Positions 51,198-60,112 of a DNA stretch of 64,000 nucleotides are shown here, piece after piece. The position numbers were made by a program, and so were the translations under genes. Within the stretch, counting starts at the first letter, position 1. Every line of letters begins with the position of its first letter. The notes under the pieces were generated by a model, which saw nothing but the letters and a program-made list of their open reading frames with translations, was not told the origin of the DNA and did not search any database. Origin of the DNA: Streptomyces sp. GSL17-111 (GTDB lineage: Bacteria > Actinomycetota > Actinomycetes > Streptomycetales > Streptomycetaceae); NCBI RefSeq assembly GCF_037911585.1, contig NZ_JBAJNS010000001.1, positions 3,714,001 through 3,778,000 on the forward strand. Direction: 5' to 3'.

Positions 51198-53381
51198 CTA
51201 GAGGACGCGCGTCAGCTTCGCTCCGGCGCCCGGTTCGCTCAGCGGCTCGGCGAGCGCGACCGGCACCTTCACCTGGCCGGGGCCCTCGCCGACGGTCAGC
51301 ACGCCGACCTCCGTCCCGGCGTCGGCCTCGCCCGGCACGCCGTCGGCGCCCTCGGCCAGCTCCAGCCGCACCGTCAGGCCCGGCCAGCCGACGGCCTCCA
51401 CGTCCTCGGTCGCCACCAGCCGCGTCCGGCCGCCCAGACCGTCGTCCACGACGCCGACGACGTCGCCCTCGCGCACGACCGTCTCGGCCGTCAGCGCCTT
51501 CTGGGCGGAGAGGATGAGCTCCTTGCCCGCCGCCAGGACGCTGTCGATGATCGGCGGCTGATGCTGCCCCAGCACGGCCCCGATGATGAGCTGCCGCGTG
51601 CCGCCGATGTCCGCGTACGCGGCGAACAGCAGGTTGCCGCCCGCGGCCGTGGTCGTGCCCGTCTTGATGCCGACCGTGCCGTACAGCGGCACCAGCCGGT
51701 TCCAGTTGGCGTGCTCCTTGCCGTTGCGGTCCGTGTACGCCGGCTTGGCCACGACGTCCCGGAAGACCTCCATCTCCATGACGGCGCGGCCCAGCTTCAC
51801 CTGGTCCTCGGCCGTGCTGACGGTCTCCTTGAGCAGCCCGCTCGGGTCGGTGTACGTGGTGTTCTTCATGCCGAGGTCCTGCGCGGCGGCGTTCATCTTC
51901 TCGACGAACGCCTTCTCCGAGCCCGCGTCCCAACGGGCCACCAGACGGGCCACGTTGTTCGCGGAAGCGATCATCAGGGCGTTGAGGGCCTCCTCCTGAG
52001 TGATCGTTTCGCCCTCCTCGACACCCACGGTGGACTCGCCCTGCTCGCTGTAGCCCGCCTCCTTCTCGGCCGTGGCGTCGACCGGGATCGAGGCCCCGGG
52101 CTCGCCCGCCTCCATCGGGTGCTCGGTGAGCAGCACGTACGCCGTCATCGTCTTCGCGACGCTCGCTATCGGAACCGGCTTCTGCTCACCGTGCGTGCCG
52201 AAGGAGCCCAGCCCCTCGACGTCGAGCGCCGCCTGGCCCTCCGTGGGCCACGCGATCTCGGGACGCTCCCCCTCGAAGGTGTACGTGTCCGTCGCGGTCA
52301 GTTCCAGCCCCGGCTCGGGCAGCGGACGCAGGAGCTGGGCCGTCACGAGGACGATCGCCAGCAGCACGACCAGCGGCGTCCAGATCTTCACCCGGCGCAC
52401 GAAGGTGCGCAGCGGCGTCGGCGGGGGAGCGGGCCTGTTCGTCAGCTCCGCCAGCAGGTCGACGGCCCGCTGGCCCGGCACCGGTGGCAGCGGCTGCTGC
52501 CGCGTCCGCTCCGGTTCGGGCGCCTCGGCGGTCGCCGCGTCCCGCGCGTCGTGCCGCAGGGGGACGTACCGGCTCGCCGCGCCGTCCGCCCCGGCACCGG
52601 ATTCCGGGGTCGGGTCCGGTTTCGCGTCCGGTTTCGCCTCGGGCTCGGTGGCCGGCTTCGTGTCCGCGTCCGGTTTCGCCTCGGGCTCGGGGTCCGGCTT
52701 CGCGTTCGCGTCCGGCTTCGCGTCCCTGCCCGGCTTCGCCTCCGGGTCGGGCTTCGGGTCGGGCTTCGGGTCCGGCGCCGGCTCCGGGGCGACCGCGCGG
52801 AACGCCGTCGTGGGGGGATCGGCGGCCGGGGCGGCCGGTTCGACCTCGGGGCGGGCGCCGTCCTCCTCGGTGTCCCCGTCGTCCGACCGTGCGGCGTCGG
52901 GCCCGGCGTCGGCGGGGGCCGCCTCCACGTCGGCGGGGTCCGCCTCGCCCTCGGAGGCCGCCGGGGTGCGGATCACCGCCGTGGGACGGTCCACCGGGGG
53001 CGGCGTGTCGGTGTCCGCGGCGTCCCGGGCCCCGTCGGCCGCCTGCGGCTCCGGATCGGCCGCCTCCGGGCCGTCCGGGGTCGCTGCGGGCTCTGTGGGC
53101 GCTGTGGGCCCGGTGGGGTCCTCGGGCTGCGGGCCGGGGGGTTCCGCCGCCGCCGTGCCGCCCGCCGCCGGGGCCGCGTCCGGTTCCGGGCCGTCCGCCC
53201 GCGCCCCGGCGTCGGCCCGGGTGCCGTCCTCGCCGGACGGCTCCGTCTCGGACCTGCCGAAGGTGCCGCGGGGATCGACGGCGGTCCCCGCGCGGCGTCC
53301 CGAGGGAACCACCGGGCCGCCCTCCGTCGTCTCCCCCGACGACATCCGCTGCTCCGACCTCTCGGGGGACTCGCCCGCCAC
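51198..53381 (-). CDS. D-alanyl-D-alanine carboxypeptidase with a long acidic N-terminal tail
   Basis: Membrane-anchored penicillin-binding protein of 727 residues trimming peptidoglycan pentapeptides. The catalytic domain (about 355-725) has the SxxK motif SVAKT (Ser about 403), the SAN motif in IASANNVARL (about 473) and KTG in TVGIKTGTTT (about 572). A membrane helix, KIWTPLVVLLAIVLVTAQLL, precedes it. The first about 330 residues are cytoplasmic, disordered and low-complexity: Asp/Glu/Ala/Pro-rich, with KPD-type repeats (DPKPDPEAKPGRDAKPDANAK). GTG 53381 follows GGAGGCACG. Such tails often bind cytoplasmic partners (inference). Confidence 0.92.
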   Translation of the reverse strand: MAGESPERSEQRMSSGETTEGGPVVPSGRRAGTAVDPRGTFGRSETEPSGEDGTRADAGARADGPEPDAAPAAGGTAAAEPPGPQPEDPTGPTAPTEPAATPDGPEAADPEPQAADGARDAADTDTPPPVDRPTAVIRTPAASEGEADPADVEAAPADAGPDAARSDDGDTEEDGARPEVEPAAPAADPPTTAFRAVAPEPAPDPKPDPKPDPEAKPGRDAKPDANAKPDPEPEAKPDADTKPATEPEAKPDAKPDPTPESGAGADGAASRYVPLRHDARDAATAEAPEPERTRQQPLPPVPGQRAVDLLAELTNRPAPPPTPLRTFVRRVKIWTPLVVLLAIVLVTAQLLRPLPEPGLELTATDTYTFEGERPEIAWPTEGQAALDVEGLGSFGTHGEQKPVPIASVAKTMTAYVLLTEHPMEAGEPGASIPVDATAEKEAGYSEQGESTVGVEEGETITQEEALNALMIASANNVARLVARWDAGSEKAFVEKMNAAAQDLGMKNTTYTDPSGLLKETVSTAEDQVKLGRAVMEMEVFRDVVAKPAYTDRNGKEHANWNRLVPLYGTVGIKTGTTTAAGGNLLFAAYADIGGTRQLIIGAVLGQHQPPIIDSVLAAGKELILSAQKALTAETVVREGDVVGVVDDGLGGRTRLVATEDVEAVGWPGLTVRLELAEGADGVPGEADAGTEVGVLTVGEGPGQVKVPVALAEPLSEPGAGAKLTRVL

Positions 53382-53565
53382 CGTGCCTCCTGAATTCCGC
53401 TTCCGTACCCGAACCAGTGTCTCGCGGGCAGCGCGGTCAACCCGGCTCCCGAGCCGCTAGACGAGTACGACATACCTATCGGTTCCCTCACATAGCGGTC
53501 AGGCACCCTCGACAGAACATTGTGAGAGGGGTCACCCTGTCATTCATCCACGCGGGGAGGCATGG

Positions 53566-54318
53566 ATGGGCAGGAGCCGCAGAACCATTCCGGAGGAGCT
53601 GCTGCTGCTGGCTCTGGACCCGGCCACGGGTACCACTGCACAGCCGCAGTCGCTAGACCTCGGCCTCGCCGGAGCACAGCTCGTCGAGCTGGCTCTGGCC
53701 GGGCGAATAGCCCCAGATGGGGACCGTATCGCCGTGGTGCTGCCACGGCCGACCGGAGATCCGACACTGGACTCCGCGCTCGAACTGCTGCGCAGGCGCG
53801 GCAGTCCCGTGCGCGCCGTCCACTGGATCGGCGGGCCCCGGCTGGGGCTGCGCCAGACGTATCTCACACACCTGGAGCGGTGCGGCATGGTCCATGCCGT
53901 CAACGGCCAGATGTGCGGGGTGCTGCCGACGACGCGCTACCAGGCCACCGAGACGGCGATCAGCCGTGAGATCAGGGCCCGGCTGGACGCGGCGATCCGC
54001 ACCGGCGTACCGCCGGACCCACGGACGGCCGCGCTCGCCGCGCTGGCGCACGCCGTCGGGCTGGGCAAGCACCTCTACCCGGGCAACGAGGGACGCTCGT
54101 GCCGTTCCCGGCTGCGTGACCTGATCCGGCACGACCCCATGGGCGGGCTGGTCGCACACGCGGTGATGGACGTGCAGAGCGGCGCGGCGGGTTCCCGGCG
54201 CGCGGCGGCCGCCGGTGGCGGTGGCGCCGCCCCCCGGGGAGCCCCGGTGGCGTCCGCCGGAGGCGTGCCCGCGCAGCCCCGGCGGGCGGGCATGGTCCGC
54301 GTCGTCGGCGTCCGCTGA
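53566..54318 (+). CDS. GPP34-family (Golgi phosphoprotein 3-like) protein
   Basis: Cytoplasmic protein of 250 residues of the GPP34 family, which in bacteria has unknown function and in eukaryotes binds phosphoinositides. Start TIPEELLLLALDPATG, then LDLGLAGAQLVELALAGRIAPDGDRIAV and LEHCGMVHAVNG-like (LERCGMVHAVNGQMCGVLPTTRYQ), which are typical. The Gly/Ala/Pro-rich tail is species-specific. ATG 53566 has GGGGAGG five bases upstream. Confidence 0.88.
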   Translation: MGRSRRTIPEELLLLALDPATGTTAQPQSLDLGLAGAQLVELALAGRIAPDGDRIAVVLPRPTGDPTLDSALELLRRRGSPVRAVHWIGGPRLGLRQTYLTHLERCGMVHAVNGQMCGVLPTTRYQATETAISREIRARLDAAIRTGVPPDPRTAALAALAHAVGLGKHLYPGNEGRSCRSRLRDLIRHDPMGGLVAHAVMDVQSGAAGSRRAAAAGGGGAAPRGAPVASAGGVPAQPRRAGMVRVVGVR

Positions 54319-54524
54319 GCACCGCAACCTGACCGCCCAGCCGGCACCCGCAGCCACCGGGTGCCGGCTCCGGGCTGCCCGCGACCGTCCGCACACGGGT
54401 ACGACCCCGTGCGCGCGTCCCCCTACGGGCGGTGGTCGAGTTCCGGCAAAGCCGGGGTGCGAACGCTCAGTTACTGGCACTCTGCTGTGAGCCAGCATTC
54501 GGCGAACAGCGGAGGTGCACGGCC

Positions 54525-55388
54525 GTGGCGTCCAACGTCAACCCCACAGTGAGAAGGCGGCGACTCGGGCAGGAGCTGCGCAGGCTCCGCGAGGAGAGGG
54601 GCATGACGGCCGAGGAGGTCGCCGACCGGCTGCTCGTCTCGCAGTCGAAGATCAGCCGGTTGGAGAACGGCCGCCGCAGCATCAGCCAGCGGGACGTGCG
54701 CGACCTGTGCAACGTCTACGCGGTGGAGGACCGGCGCATAGTCGAGTCCCTCATGCAGATGGCCAAGGAGTCGCGGCAGCAGGGCTGGTGGCACGCCTTC
54801 GGCGACATCCCGTACAGCGTCTACATCGGCCTGGAGACGGAAGCGGCGTCCCTGCGCATCTACGAGCCGCAGATCGTCCCCGGCCTGCTCCAGACGCAGA
54901 CGTACGCGGAGGCCGTCATCGCCGGGGCCCTGCCCGAGGCGTCGGCCTCCGAGGTGGAGAAGCGGGTACAGGTCCGCATGCGCCGCCAGCAGCGCGTCTC
55001 GGCACCCAGCCCGCTGCGGTTGTGGGCCGTCCTCGACGAGTCGGCGCTGCGGCGCCGGGTCGGGGGCCGGCAGACGATGATCGAGCAGTTGGAGCACCTG
55101 TGCGAGCTGTCCCGGCTGCCGCACGTCACGGTGCAGGTCATGCCGTTCTCCATGGGCGCGCACCCGGGTGTGAACGGTCAGTACGCGATTCTGGAGTTCC
55201 CCGACACGGCCGACTCCACGGTGGTCTACCTGGAGGGCGTCACGAGCGACCTGTACCTGGAGAAGGCCCAGGACGTGCAGAGCTACAGCGTCATGTACGA
55301 GCACCTGCGCGCCCAGGCCCTCAGCGCCGACGACAGCCGGGGGTTCATCCAGGACGTCACCAAGGAGTACGCCCGCGAGACGGTGTGA
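54525..55388 (+). CDS. XRE-type helix-turn-helix regulator with DUF5753 domain
   Basis: DNA-binding protein of 287 residues belonging to the large Streptomyces WhiJ-like class. HTH: LGQELRRLREERGMTAEEVADRLLVSQSKISRLENGRR, residues about 10-55. The DUF5753 domain (residues about 95-270) contains EAASLRIYEPQIVPGLLQTQTYAEAVI and LRLWAVLDESALRRRVGG. GTG 54525 has GGAGG nine bases upstream. Paired with the DUF397 protein encoded downstream; such pairs control development or antibiotic genes. Confidence 0.93.
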   Translation: MASNVNPTVRRRRLGQELRRLREERGMTAEEVADRLLVSQSKISRLENGRRSISQRDVRDLCNVYAVEDRRIVESLMQMAKESRQQGWWHAFGDIPYSVYIGLETEAASLRIYEPQIVPGLLQTQTYAEAVIAGALPEASASEVEKRVQVRMRRQQRVSAPSPLRLWAVLDESALRRRVGGRQTMIEQLEHLCELSRLPHVTVQVMPFSMGAHPGVNGQYAILEFPDTADSTVVYLEGVTSDLYLEKAQDVQSYSVMYEHLRAQALSADDSRGFIQDVTKEYARETV

Positions 55389-55568
55389 GGCCGGCCTCGT
55401 GCCTCCGGCCCGGGCCCCGGCGCGCTGGCCGGTATGCGCTCACCGGTGGATGCGGGGCCGAACAGTACACCCCTGCGACTTACCTGCGCAGGCGCTCCCG
55501 GTATATGCCACACGGTCGAGTGAACGCTCCCTTCCGCATCGCTGAGGGCCGAGTACGGTCGATCATGT

Positions 55569-55586
55569 GCCAGTAAGAAGACTGGC
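55569..55586. promoter_or_regulatory. Inverted repeat upstream of the DUF397 gene
   Basis: GCCAGT and ACTGGC at 55569-55574 and 55581-55586 flank a 6-base spacer, 62 bases before the DUF397 ATG. It could be an operator for the HTH partner. Confidence 0.35.
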
Positions 55587-55647
55587 TTCTCACACTGAAT
55601 CCCTTCCCTCGCGACATGGGGGGATATAGGGGAAGACGGGAGCAGAC

Positions 55648-55854
55648 ATGGCAATCCGGCAGGGCAGGACCACGGGCTGGGTGAAGTCCAGCTACTCGGG
55701 AGCCAACGCCTGTGTGGAGGTGAGGTCCCCGGTCCGGGCGAGCATCGCCGTGCGGGACTCCAAGGACCCGAAGGGTCCCTCCATCGCCTTCGCCCCGGCC
55801 TCCTGGACGTCCTTCGTGGGCGCCGTCGACGGTGGAGCGCTGGGCCGGGCCTGA
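55648..55854 (+). CDS. DUF397-family protein
   Basis: Small protein of 68 residues, the typical partner of WhiJ-like HTH regulators. WVKSSYSGANACVEV and VAVRDSKDPKGPSIAF-like (IAVRDSKDPKGPSIAF), then FVGAVDGG are the family signature. ATG 55648 follows GGGGAAGACGGGAGC. Its molecular role is unknown; it probably modulates the HTH protein. Confidence 0.93.
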   Translation: MAIRQGRTTGWVKSSYSGANACVEVRSPVRASIAVRDSKDPKGPSIAFAPASWTSFVGAVDGGALGRA

Positions 55855-56020
55855 GCAGTGGAGTGGCCGCCGCGTGCTCCGCGCCCCGTCGCCCTCCCGG
55901 CCGGACCGCCGTCCTGGCCGAGGAGCGACACCGCCCGACCCCGGCAGCCCCGCTCCCTCATGCGGCGCGCACCGGTCCTCCGGGAGTGGTGCGCGCCGCC
56001 GTGTGCGGCCCTCTTCGGGG

Positions 56021-56407
56021 CTACGCGCTGTGGACGAGCTGGATCAGGTTGCCGCAGGTGTCGTCGAGCACCGCGGTGGTCACCGGCCCCATGGTCAGCG
56101 GCTCCTGGGTGAAGCGCACTCCACGCCCCCGTAGCCGGTCGAACTCCGCCCGGACGTCGTCCACGGCGAAGGCGGCGGCCGGAATGCCGTCCTCCATGAG
56201 CGCCGTGGTGAACGGCTTCACCGCCGGGTGACCGGCGGGCTCCAGCAGTAGTTCGGTTCCTTCCGGGTCCTCCGGCGACGCCACGGTCAGCCACCGGTCC
56301 TCGCCCAGGGGGACGTCGGCCTTCTTCGTGAAGCCGAGCACGTCGGTGTAGAAGCGCAGCGCCTTGGCCTGGTCGTCGACGAAGACGCTGGTCAGGTGAA
56401 TTCTCAT
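56021..56407 (-). CDS. VOC/glyoxalase-family protein
   Basis: Single-module VOC protein of 128 residues: RIHLTSVFVDDQAKALRFYTDVLGFTKKADVP at the start, ELLLEPAGHPAVKPFT and GVRFTQEPLTMGPVTTAVLDDTCGNLIQLVH at the end. The ATG overlaps the ArsR stop by ATGA, so it is co-translated with that regulator. It matches the glyoxalase/bleomycin-resistance class; substrate unknown, but pairing with ArsR fits small-molecule detoxification. Confidence 0.9.
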   Translation of the reverse strand: MRIHLTSVFVDDQAKALRFYTDVLGFTKKADVPLGEDRWLTVASPEDPEGTELLLEPAGHPAVKPFTTALMEDGIPAAAFAVDDVRAEFDRLRGRGVRFTQEPLTMGPVTTAVLDDTCGNLIQLVHSA

Positions 56408-56697
56408 GGTCCGCTCTCCGGAGCTTCGGGGGTGAGCCACCGGGCCGTGACGCGCCTCAGGGGCTCGGTGTTGAGGTCGTGGAACTTGTAGCGGCCCTGG
56501 CGTCGTGGAACCACCAGCCCCGCCGCCTCGAGGACGGACAGGTGCTGGCTGACCGCCTGGCGGGACAGCCCCAGGCCGTGTTCGCTCGTCAGCCGTGTGC
56601 AGATCTCGAACAGCGTCTGCCCGTCCCGTTCCACCAGTCCGTCCAGGATGCGACGGCGGGTCGGGTCGGCCAGTGCCTTGAAGACGTCCTCCGTCAT
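56404..56697 (-). CDS. ArsR-family transcriptional regulator
   Basis: Winged-helix repressor of 97 residues: DVFKALADPTRRRILDGLVERDGQTLFEICTRL, GLSRQAVSQHLSVLEAAGLVVPRRQGRYKFHDLN. No metal-binding Cys pair of the classic ArsR type is seen, so it probably senses something else. The start was set at ATG 56697 because a strong promoter (TTGATA-N18-TATGAT) lies exactly seven bases upstream, giving a leaderless mRNA. The operator overlaps that promoter. The gene is coupled to a VOC protein. Confidence 0.88.
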   Translation of the reverse strand: MTEDVFKALADPTRRRILDGLVERDGQTLFEICTRLTSEHGLGLSRQAVSQHLSVLEAAGLVVPRRQGRYKFHDLNTEPLRRVTARWLTPEAPESGP

Positions 56698-56704
56698 GGC
56701 CACC

Positions 56705-56734
56705 ATCATAGGCAAGTTTTCGCTTGCCTATCAA
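56705..56734 (-). promoter_or_regulatory. ArsR promoter with an operator in the spacer
   Basis: On the minus strand TTGATA (56729-56734) and TATGAT (56705-56710) are 18 bases apart. The palindrome ATAGGCAAG/CTTGCCTAT (56708-56716 and 56723-56731) fills the region between and overlaps both hexamers. Repressor binding would block RNA polymerase. Confidence 0.7.
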
Positions 56735-56823
56735 GTCGGCGCCCCGTGCCGGATCAGCGCCGCCCGCCGAGGCCGCCCGCCGCCCCTCCCCGGCCTGTCG
56801 GTGGGGGCGGCGGGGGCCGGGGG

Positions 56824-57795
56824 CTAGGAGAAGGCCGGTTCGGGAAGCCGGTGGTCGCGGAGGCGCGCCAGGTAGCGCTCGGCGTCGAGGGCGGCCACGC
56901 AGCCGGTCCCGGCGGCCGTCACGGCCTGGCGGTAGACGCGGTCGACCACGTCCCCCGCCGCGAACACCCCCGGCACGTTCGTGCGGCTGGACGGCGCGTC
57001 CACGCGCAGGTACCCGTCCGCGTCGCGCGCGAGCACGTCCGCGAACAGCTCGCTGCGCGGGAGGTGCCCGATCGCGACGAACAGCCCCGTCGCCGCCCGT
57101 TCCTCCGTCACCCCGGTGCGGGTGTGGCGGAGTGTGAGGCCGGTCAGCCCGCTCGTCGCGTCGCCGTGCAGGGCCACGACCTCGCGCTCGAAGGCGAAGG
57201 CCACCTTGGGGTCGGTGAACGACCGCCGTTGCATCGCCCGGGAGGCCCGCAGCTCGTCCCGCCGGTGGACCACGGTGACCGAGCGGGCGTACCGGCTCAG
57301 GAACGTCGCCTCCTCCAGCGCCGTGTCCCCGCCGCCGACCACGACGAGGTCGTGGTCGCGGAAGAAGAACCCGTCGCAGGTGGCGCAGTAGGACACGCCG
57401 TGCCCCAGCAGCTCGTCCTCCTTCGCCAACCCGAGGCGGCGGTGGCCGGCCCCCGTCGCCACGATGAGCGCCCGGGCGCGGTGGGCGCGCCCCGACCGGT
57501 CGGTGACCGTCTTCACCTCCCCGGCCAGGTCGACGGCGACGACCTCGTCGTCGACCAGCTCGGCGCCGAACCGCGCGGCCTGCGCCGCCATGGCGTCCAT
57601 CAGCTCGGGCCCCAGAACGCCCCGGGGGAAACCGGGGTAGTTCTCCACCTCGGTGGTGGCGGCCAACGCTCCGCCCACGAAGGCGCTGCCGCGCAGCACC
57701 AGCGGACGCAGGTCGGCCCGTGCGGCGTACAGGGCGGCGGTGTAACCGGCCGGCCCCGACCCGATGACGGCGACGTCCCGCACGGCGCCGCTCAC
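56824..57795 (-). CDS. Thioredoxin reductase-like flavoprotein
   Basis: FAD/NAD(P)H disulfide reductase of 323 residues. FAD motif [25 protein letters not shown] at the start, redox pair CATC (in [11 protein letters not shown]), NADPH motif [19 protein letters not shown] with HRRDELRAS, and the C-terminal [15 protein letters not shown]. This fits thioredoxin reductase, and NADPH use is supported by the HRR element. The GTG overlaps the subtilase stop by GTGA. In this gene set it could reduce a thioredoxin or act on a disulfide-bearing product (inference). Confidence 0.9.
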   Translation of the reverse strand: MSGAVRDVAVIGSGPAGYTAALYAARADLRPLVLRGSAFVGGALAATTEVENYPGFPRGVLGPELMDAMAAQAARFGAELVDDEVVAVDLAGEVKTVTDRSGRAHRARALIVATGAGHRRLGLAKEDELLGHGVSYCATCDGFFFRDHDLVVVGGGDTALEEATFLSRYARSVTVVHRRDELRASRAMQRRSFTDPKVAFAFEREVVALHGDATSGLTGLTLRHTRTGVTEERAATGLFVAIGHLPRSELFADVLARDADGYLRVDAPSSRTNVPGVFAAGDVVDRVYRQAVTAAGTGCVAALDAERYLARLRDHRLPEPAFS

Positions 57796-59090
57796 CGCGC
57801 GTCCTCCGTGACGTCGGTCGGCCCGGTGTACAGCAGCAGGTTCCGGGAGTCGGGGCCCGCGTCCCGCACCCGGCCCTCGGTGGCGGCGGCCGTGAGCGCC
57901 GCGTCGAGTTCGACCGGTGTCGTACCGGGGTGCCGGGCGAGGTACAGCGCGGCCGCACCGGTGACCTCGGCCGTCGCGGCGGAGGTGCCGGTGATCCTGA
58001 CGTAGGAGCGGTCGTGGTGCGCGCCCGCCGTGGTGATGTCGGTGCCGGGGGCGAACAGGTGCGTGCAGTAGCCGTAGTTCGACCAGGGGGGCCGTCGGTC
58101 GGTGCGGTCGGTGGCGGCCACCGTGATGGCGGTCGTCTGCCGCGCCGGGGTCGTCTCGCAGGACTCCACCCCCCGGCCCGAGTCGTCCCCGTTGCCCGCC
58201 GCCGCCGTGTAGGCGATGCCCTGGGTGGTCATCGCGTAGAGCTGGAGGTCGAGCACCGAGCCGGGCGGGCCGGAGAAGCCCAGGTTGACGACGGAGGGGC
58301 CGTCGGCGTGGGCGGTGATCCAGTCGACGGCGGACATGATGTGCTCCAGCGTCCCCGTGCCGTCGCAGCCGAAGGCCCGGACCGACCGCACGGTGGCGCC
58401 CTTGGCGACCCCGCTCCACAGCCCGGCGGCGGTGGCGGCGGACGCGGTGCCGTGGCCGTTGCAGTCCCCGGCGCCGCCGGGCCGCTGCCGGACCGCGTCG
58501 TAGGCGCCGTGGGCCCGGCCGCCCCGGAACTCCTGGTGCCCCGTCCGGACGCCGGTGTCGACGACGTAGACGTCCACCCCGGCGCCGCTGCGGGGGAAGG
58601 TGTAGACGTGGTCGAGCGGCAGGTCGCGCTGGTCGATGCGGTCCAGCCCCCAGGAGGGCGGCGAGAGTTGGATGCCGCCGGGGCCCGTGGCCTCGGCGGC
58701 CGTCGGTGTGGGCGCCTGCCCGGCTCCGCCGACCCGGCCCGCGACGCGGTAGACGCGGTCGCTGGTGATCGAGTCGACCCGGGTGTCCCCGTAGTAGCCG
58801 TCCAGCTGCTCCTCGGTCAGGGAGACGGAGAACGCCTGGGAGGCGGCGTGGTACACGCGGCGCAGCGTGCCGCCGTGCCGGTCGGTCAGCTCCTCGGCCC
58901 GCCGGGTGACGGCCTCCTCGGTGGCCTCGGTGCCGTTGACCTCGATGATGTGGACGGTGGCCGCCGGGTCGGCGGACGGGGGCGGGCCGGCCGGGCCGGC
59001 GGACGCGGCGGGGGCGGCCGTCAGGGCGGGGAGGGCCACGCCGAGGGCGACGGCGACCGCCGTCGCGGCCCTGGGTACGTGCTTCTTCAT
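57792..59090 (-). CDS. Secreted subtilisin-like serine protease with an atypical Ser motif
   Basis: Exported S8 protease of 432 residues. Signal peptide ([22 protein letters not shown] ... ASA), I9-like propeptide ([31 protein letters not shown]), then Asp in [15 protein letters not shown], His in [11 protein letters not shown], Asn in TAAAGNGDD and Ser in [13 protein letters not shown]. The Ser motif differs from the usual GTSMAAPHV. It lies in the CDPS-region operon between a thioredoxin and a TrxR-like gene. ATG 59090 has a site GAAAGGCTCG. Whether it processes a product or a peptide is unknown. Confidence 0.9.
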   Translation of the reverse strand: MKKHVPRAATAVAVALGVALPALTAAPAASAGPAGPPPSADPAATVHIIEVNGTEATEEAVTRRAEELTDRHGGTLRRVYHAASQAFSVSLTEEQLDGYYGDTRVDSITSDRVYRVAGRVGGAGQAPTPTAAEATGPGGIQLSPPSWGLDRIDQRDLPLDHVYTFPRSGAGVDVYVVDTGVRTGHQEFRGGRAHGAYDAVRQRPGGAGDCNGHGTASAATAAGLWSGVAKGATVRSVRAFGCDGTGTLEHIMSAVDWITAHADGPSVVNLGFSGPPGSVLDLQLYAMTTQGIAYTAAAGNGDDSGRGVESCETTPARQTTAITVAATDRTDRRPPWSNYGYCTHLFAPGTDITTAGAHHDRSYVRITGTSAATAEVTGAAALYLARHPGTTPVELDAALTAAATEGRVRDAGPDSRNLLLYTGPTDVTEDAR

Positions 59091-59218
59091 GGGGGTCGAG
59101 CCTTTCGCCTGCGCCGCACGCGGGACCACGGTGCGGCGGCGGTGGGGGGTGGGGTCGGCCCGGGCGGGGCCGGGCGTGCGGGTGCCGCCGTCGCGGGGGC
59201 GACGGCGGCACCGTGCTG

Positions 59219-59668
59219 TCACAGCCGGTTCAGCCAGGTGCGCAGGGAGTACGGTCCGTCGAAGCCCACCATGCGGCTACCGGCCTCCCGGCCGTCCTGG
59301 ATGTTGAGCAGGGCCGGGATGCCGCGTACGCCGTACTGGCGGTACAGGTCCCGGTTCCGGTCGACGTCGACCCTCGCCCACACCCAGGCGCCGTCGTCCT
59401 CGGTGTTGTAGCGCTGGAGGTACGGCTTCTGCTTCTGGCACCAGTAGCACCAGCTCGCGGTGAAGTCGAGCACGACGGGTTTGGTGTGCGACCACTGCAT
59501 GACCTGCGCGTAGTTGGCCGCGGTCACGTCGACGACGTGGGGGATCTCGGCGGGGGCGGACGTCGCGGGCACGGGAGCCGGCGCCGGAGTGGCGGCGACG
59601 GCCGGGGCGACGGCCCCGCCGAGCAGCACGGCGACGGTCGCGGTGGCGACTGCCAGTCTGCGGTACAC
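59219..59668 (-). CDS. Secreted thioredoxin-like protein
   Basis: Exported protein of 149 residues with a Sec signal peptide ([26 protein letters not shown]) and a thioredoxin fold: [26 protein letters not shown] with CxxC = CYWC, and [17 protein letters not shown] with the cis-Pro region. CYWC is close to DsbD/DsbE-type disulfide proteins, which act outside the membrane. GTG 59668 has AAAGGAAACC upstream. It lies between a rhodanese gene and a subtilase gene in the CDPS gene set. Confidence 0.88.
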   Translation of the reverse strand: MYRRLAVATATVAVLLGGAVAPAVAATPAPAPVPATSAPAEIPHVVDVTAANYAQVMQWSHTKPVVLDFTASWCYWCQKQKPYLQRYNTEDDGAWVWARVDVDRNRDLYRQYGVRGIPALLNIQDGREAGSRMVGFDGPYSLRTWLNRL

Positions 59669-59737
59669 GGTCGGTTTCCTTTCGTCGGTGAAACGGGAGG
59701 GAACGCGCAAGGTGTGGGGAACGGCTCCGGGTCCTGT

Positions 59738-60112
59738 TCAGCCCAGGGCGGCCTGCGTGGGCAGGCCGTGGGCGACCCAGTCCTCGATCCCCTCGCGGTA
59801 CTTGCGCACGTGCGTGTAGCCGAGCGACACCAGCCGCGCGCCGACGAGCTCACTGTTGCGGCACGGCACGTTCGCGCAGTACACGACGATGGGGGAGGTG
59901 CGGTCCGGCAGTACGGTGGGCGCGAGTTCGTCGGTGAAGCGCGCCGCCCTCTCGTACGGGAAGCCGGGGATGTTGACCGCACCGGGCAGGTGCTGACGCA
60001 GGAAGTAGGCCACGGGCATCGTGTCGACCACGACGACCTTCCCGGCCTCCATCTCGGTCCTCAGTTCGTCCCTGGTCACTAGGGGCAGCACGGTGTCCTC
60101 CGGCTCTCTCAT
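59738..60112 (-). CDS. Rhodanese-like sulfurtransferase
   Basis: Cytoplasmic single-domain rhodanese of 124 residues. VVVVDTMPVAYFLRQHLPGAVNIPGFPYE is the typical rhodanese start, and the active loop YCANVPCRNSELVGARLVSLGYTHVRKYREGI contains the candidate catalytic Cys in YCANVP. The ATG (60112) overlaps the NCS1 transporter stop by ATGA, so it is coupled to that transporter. It could deliver sulfur to a small molecule, but this is inference. Confidence 0.88.
   Translation of the reverse strand: MREPEDTVLPLVTRDELRTEMEAGKVVVVDTMPVAYFLRQHLPGAVNIPGFPYERAARFTDELAPTVLPDRTSPIVVYCANVPCRNSELVGARLVSLGYTHVRKYREGIEDWVAHGLPTQAALG

Noticed and set aside
50181-53393. A 1070-codon plus-strand frame opposite fbiC and the carboxypeptidase
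   Set aside because: Antisense to two confidently identified genes; composition is artefactual with no domain.
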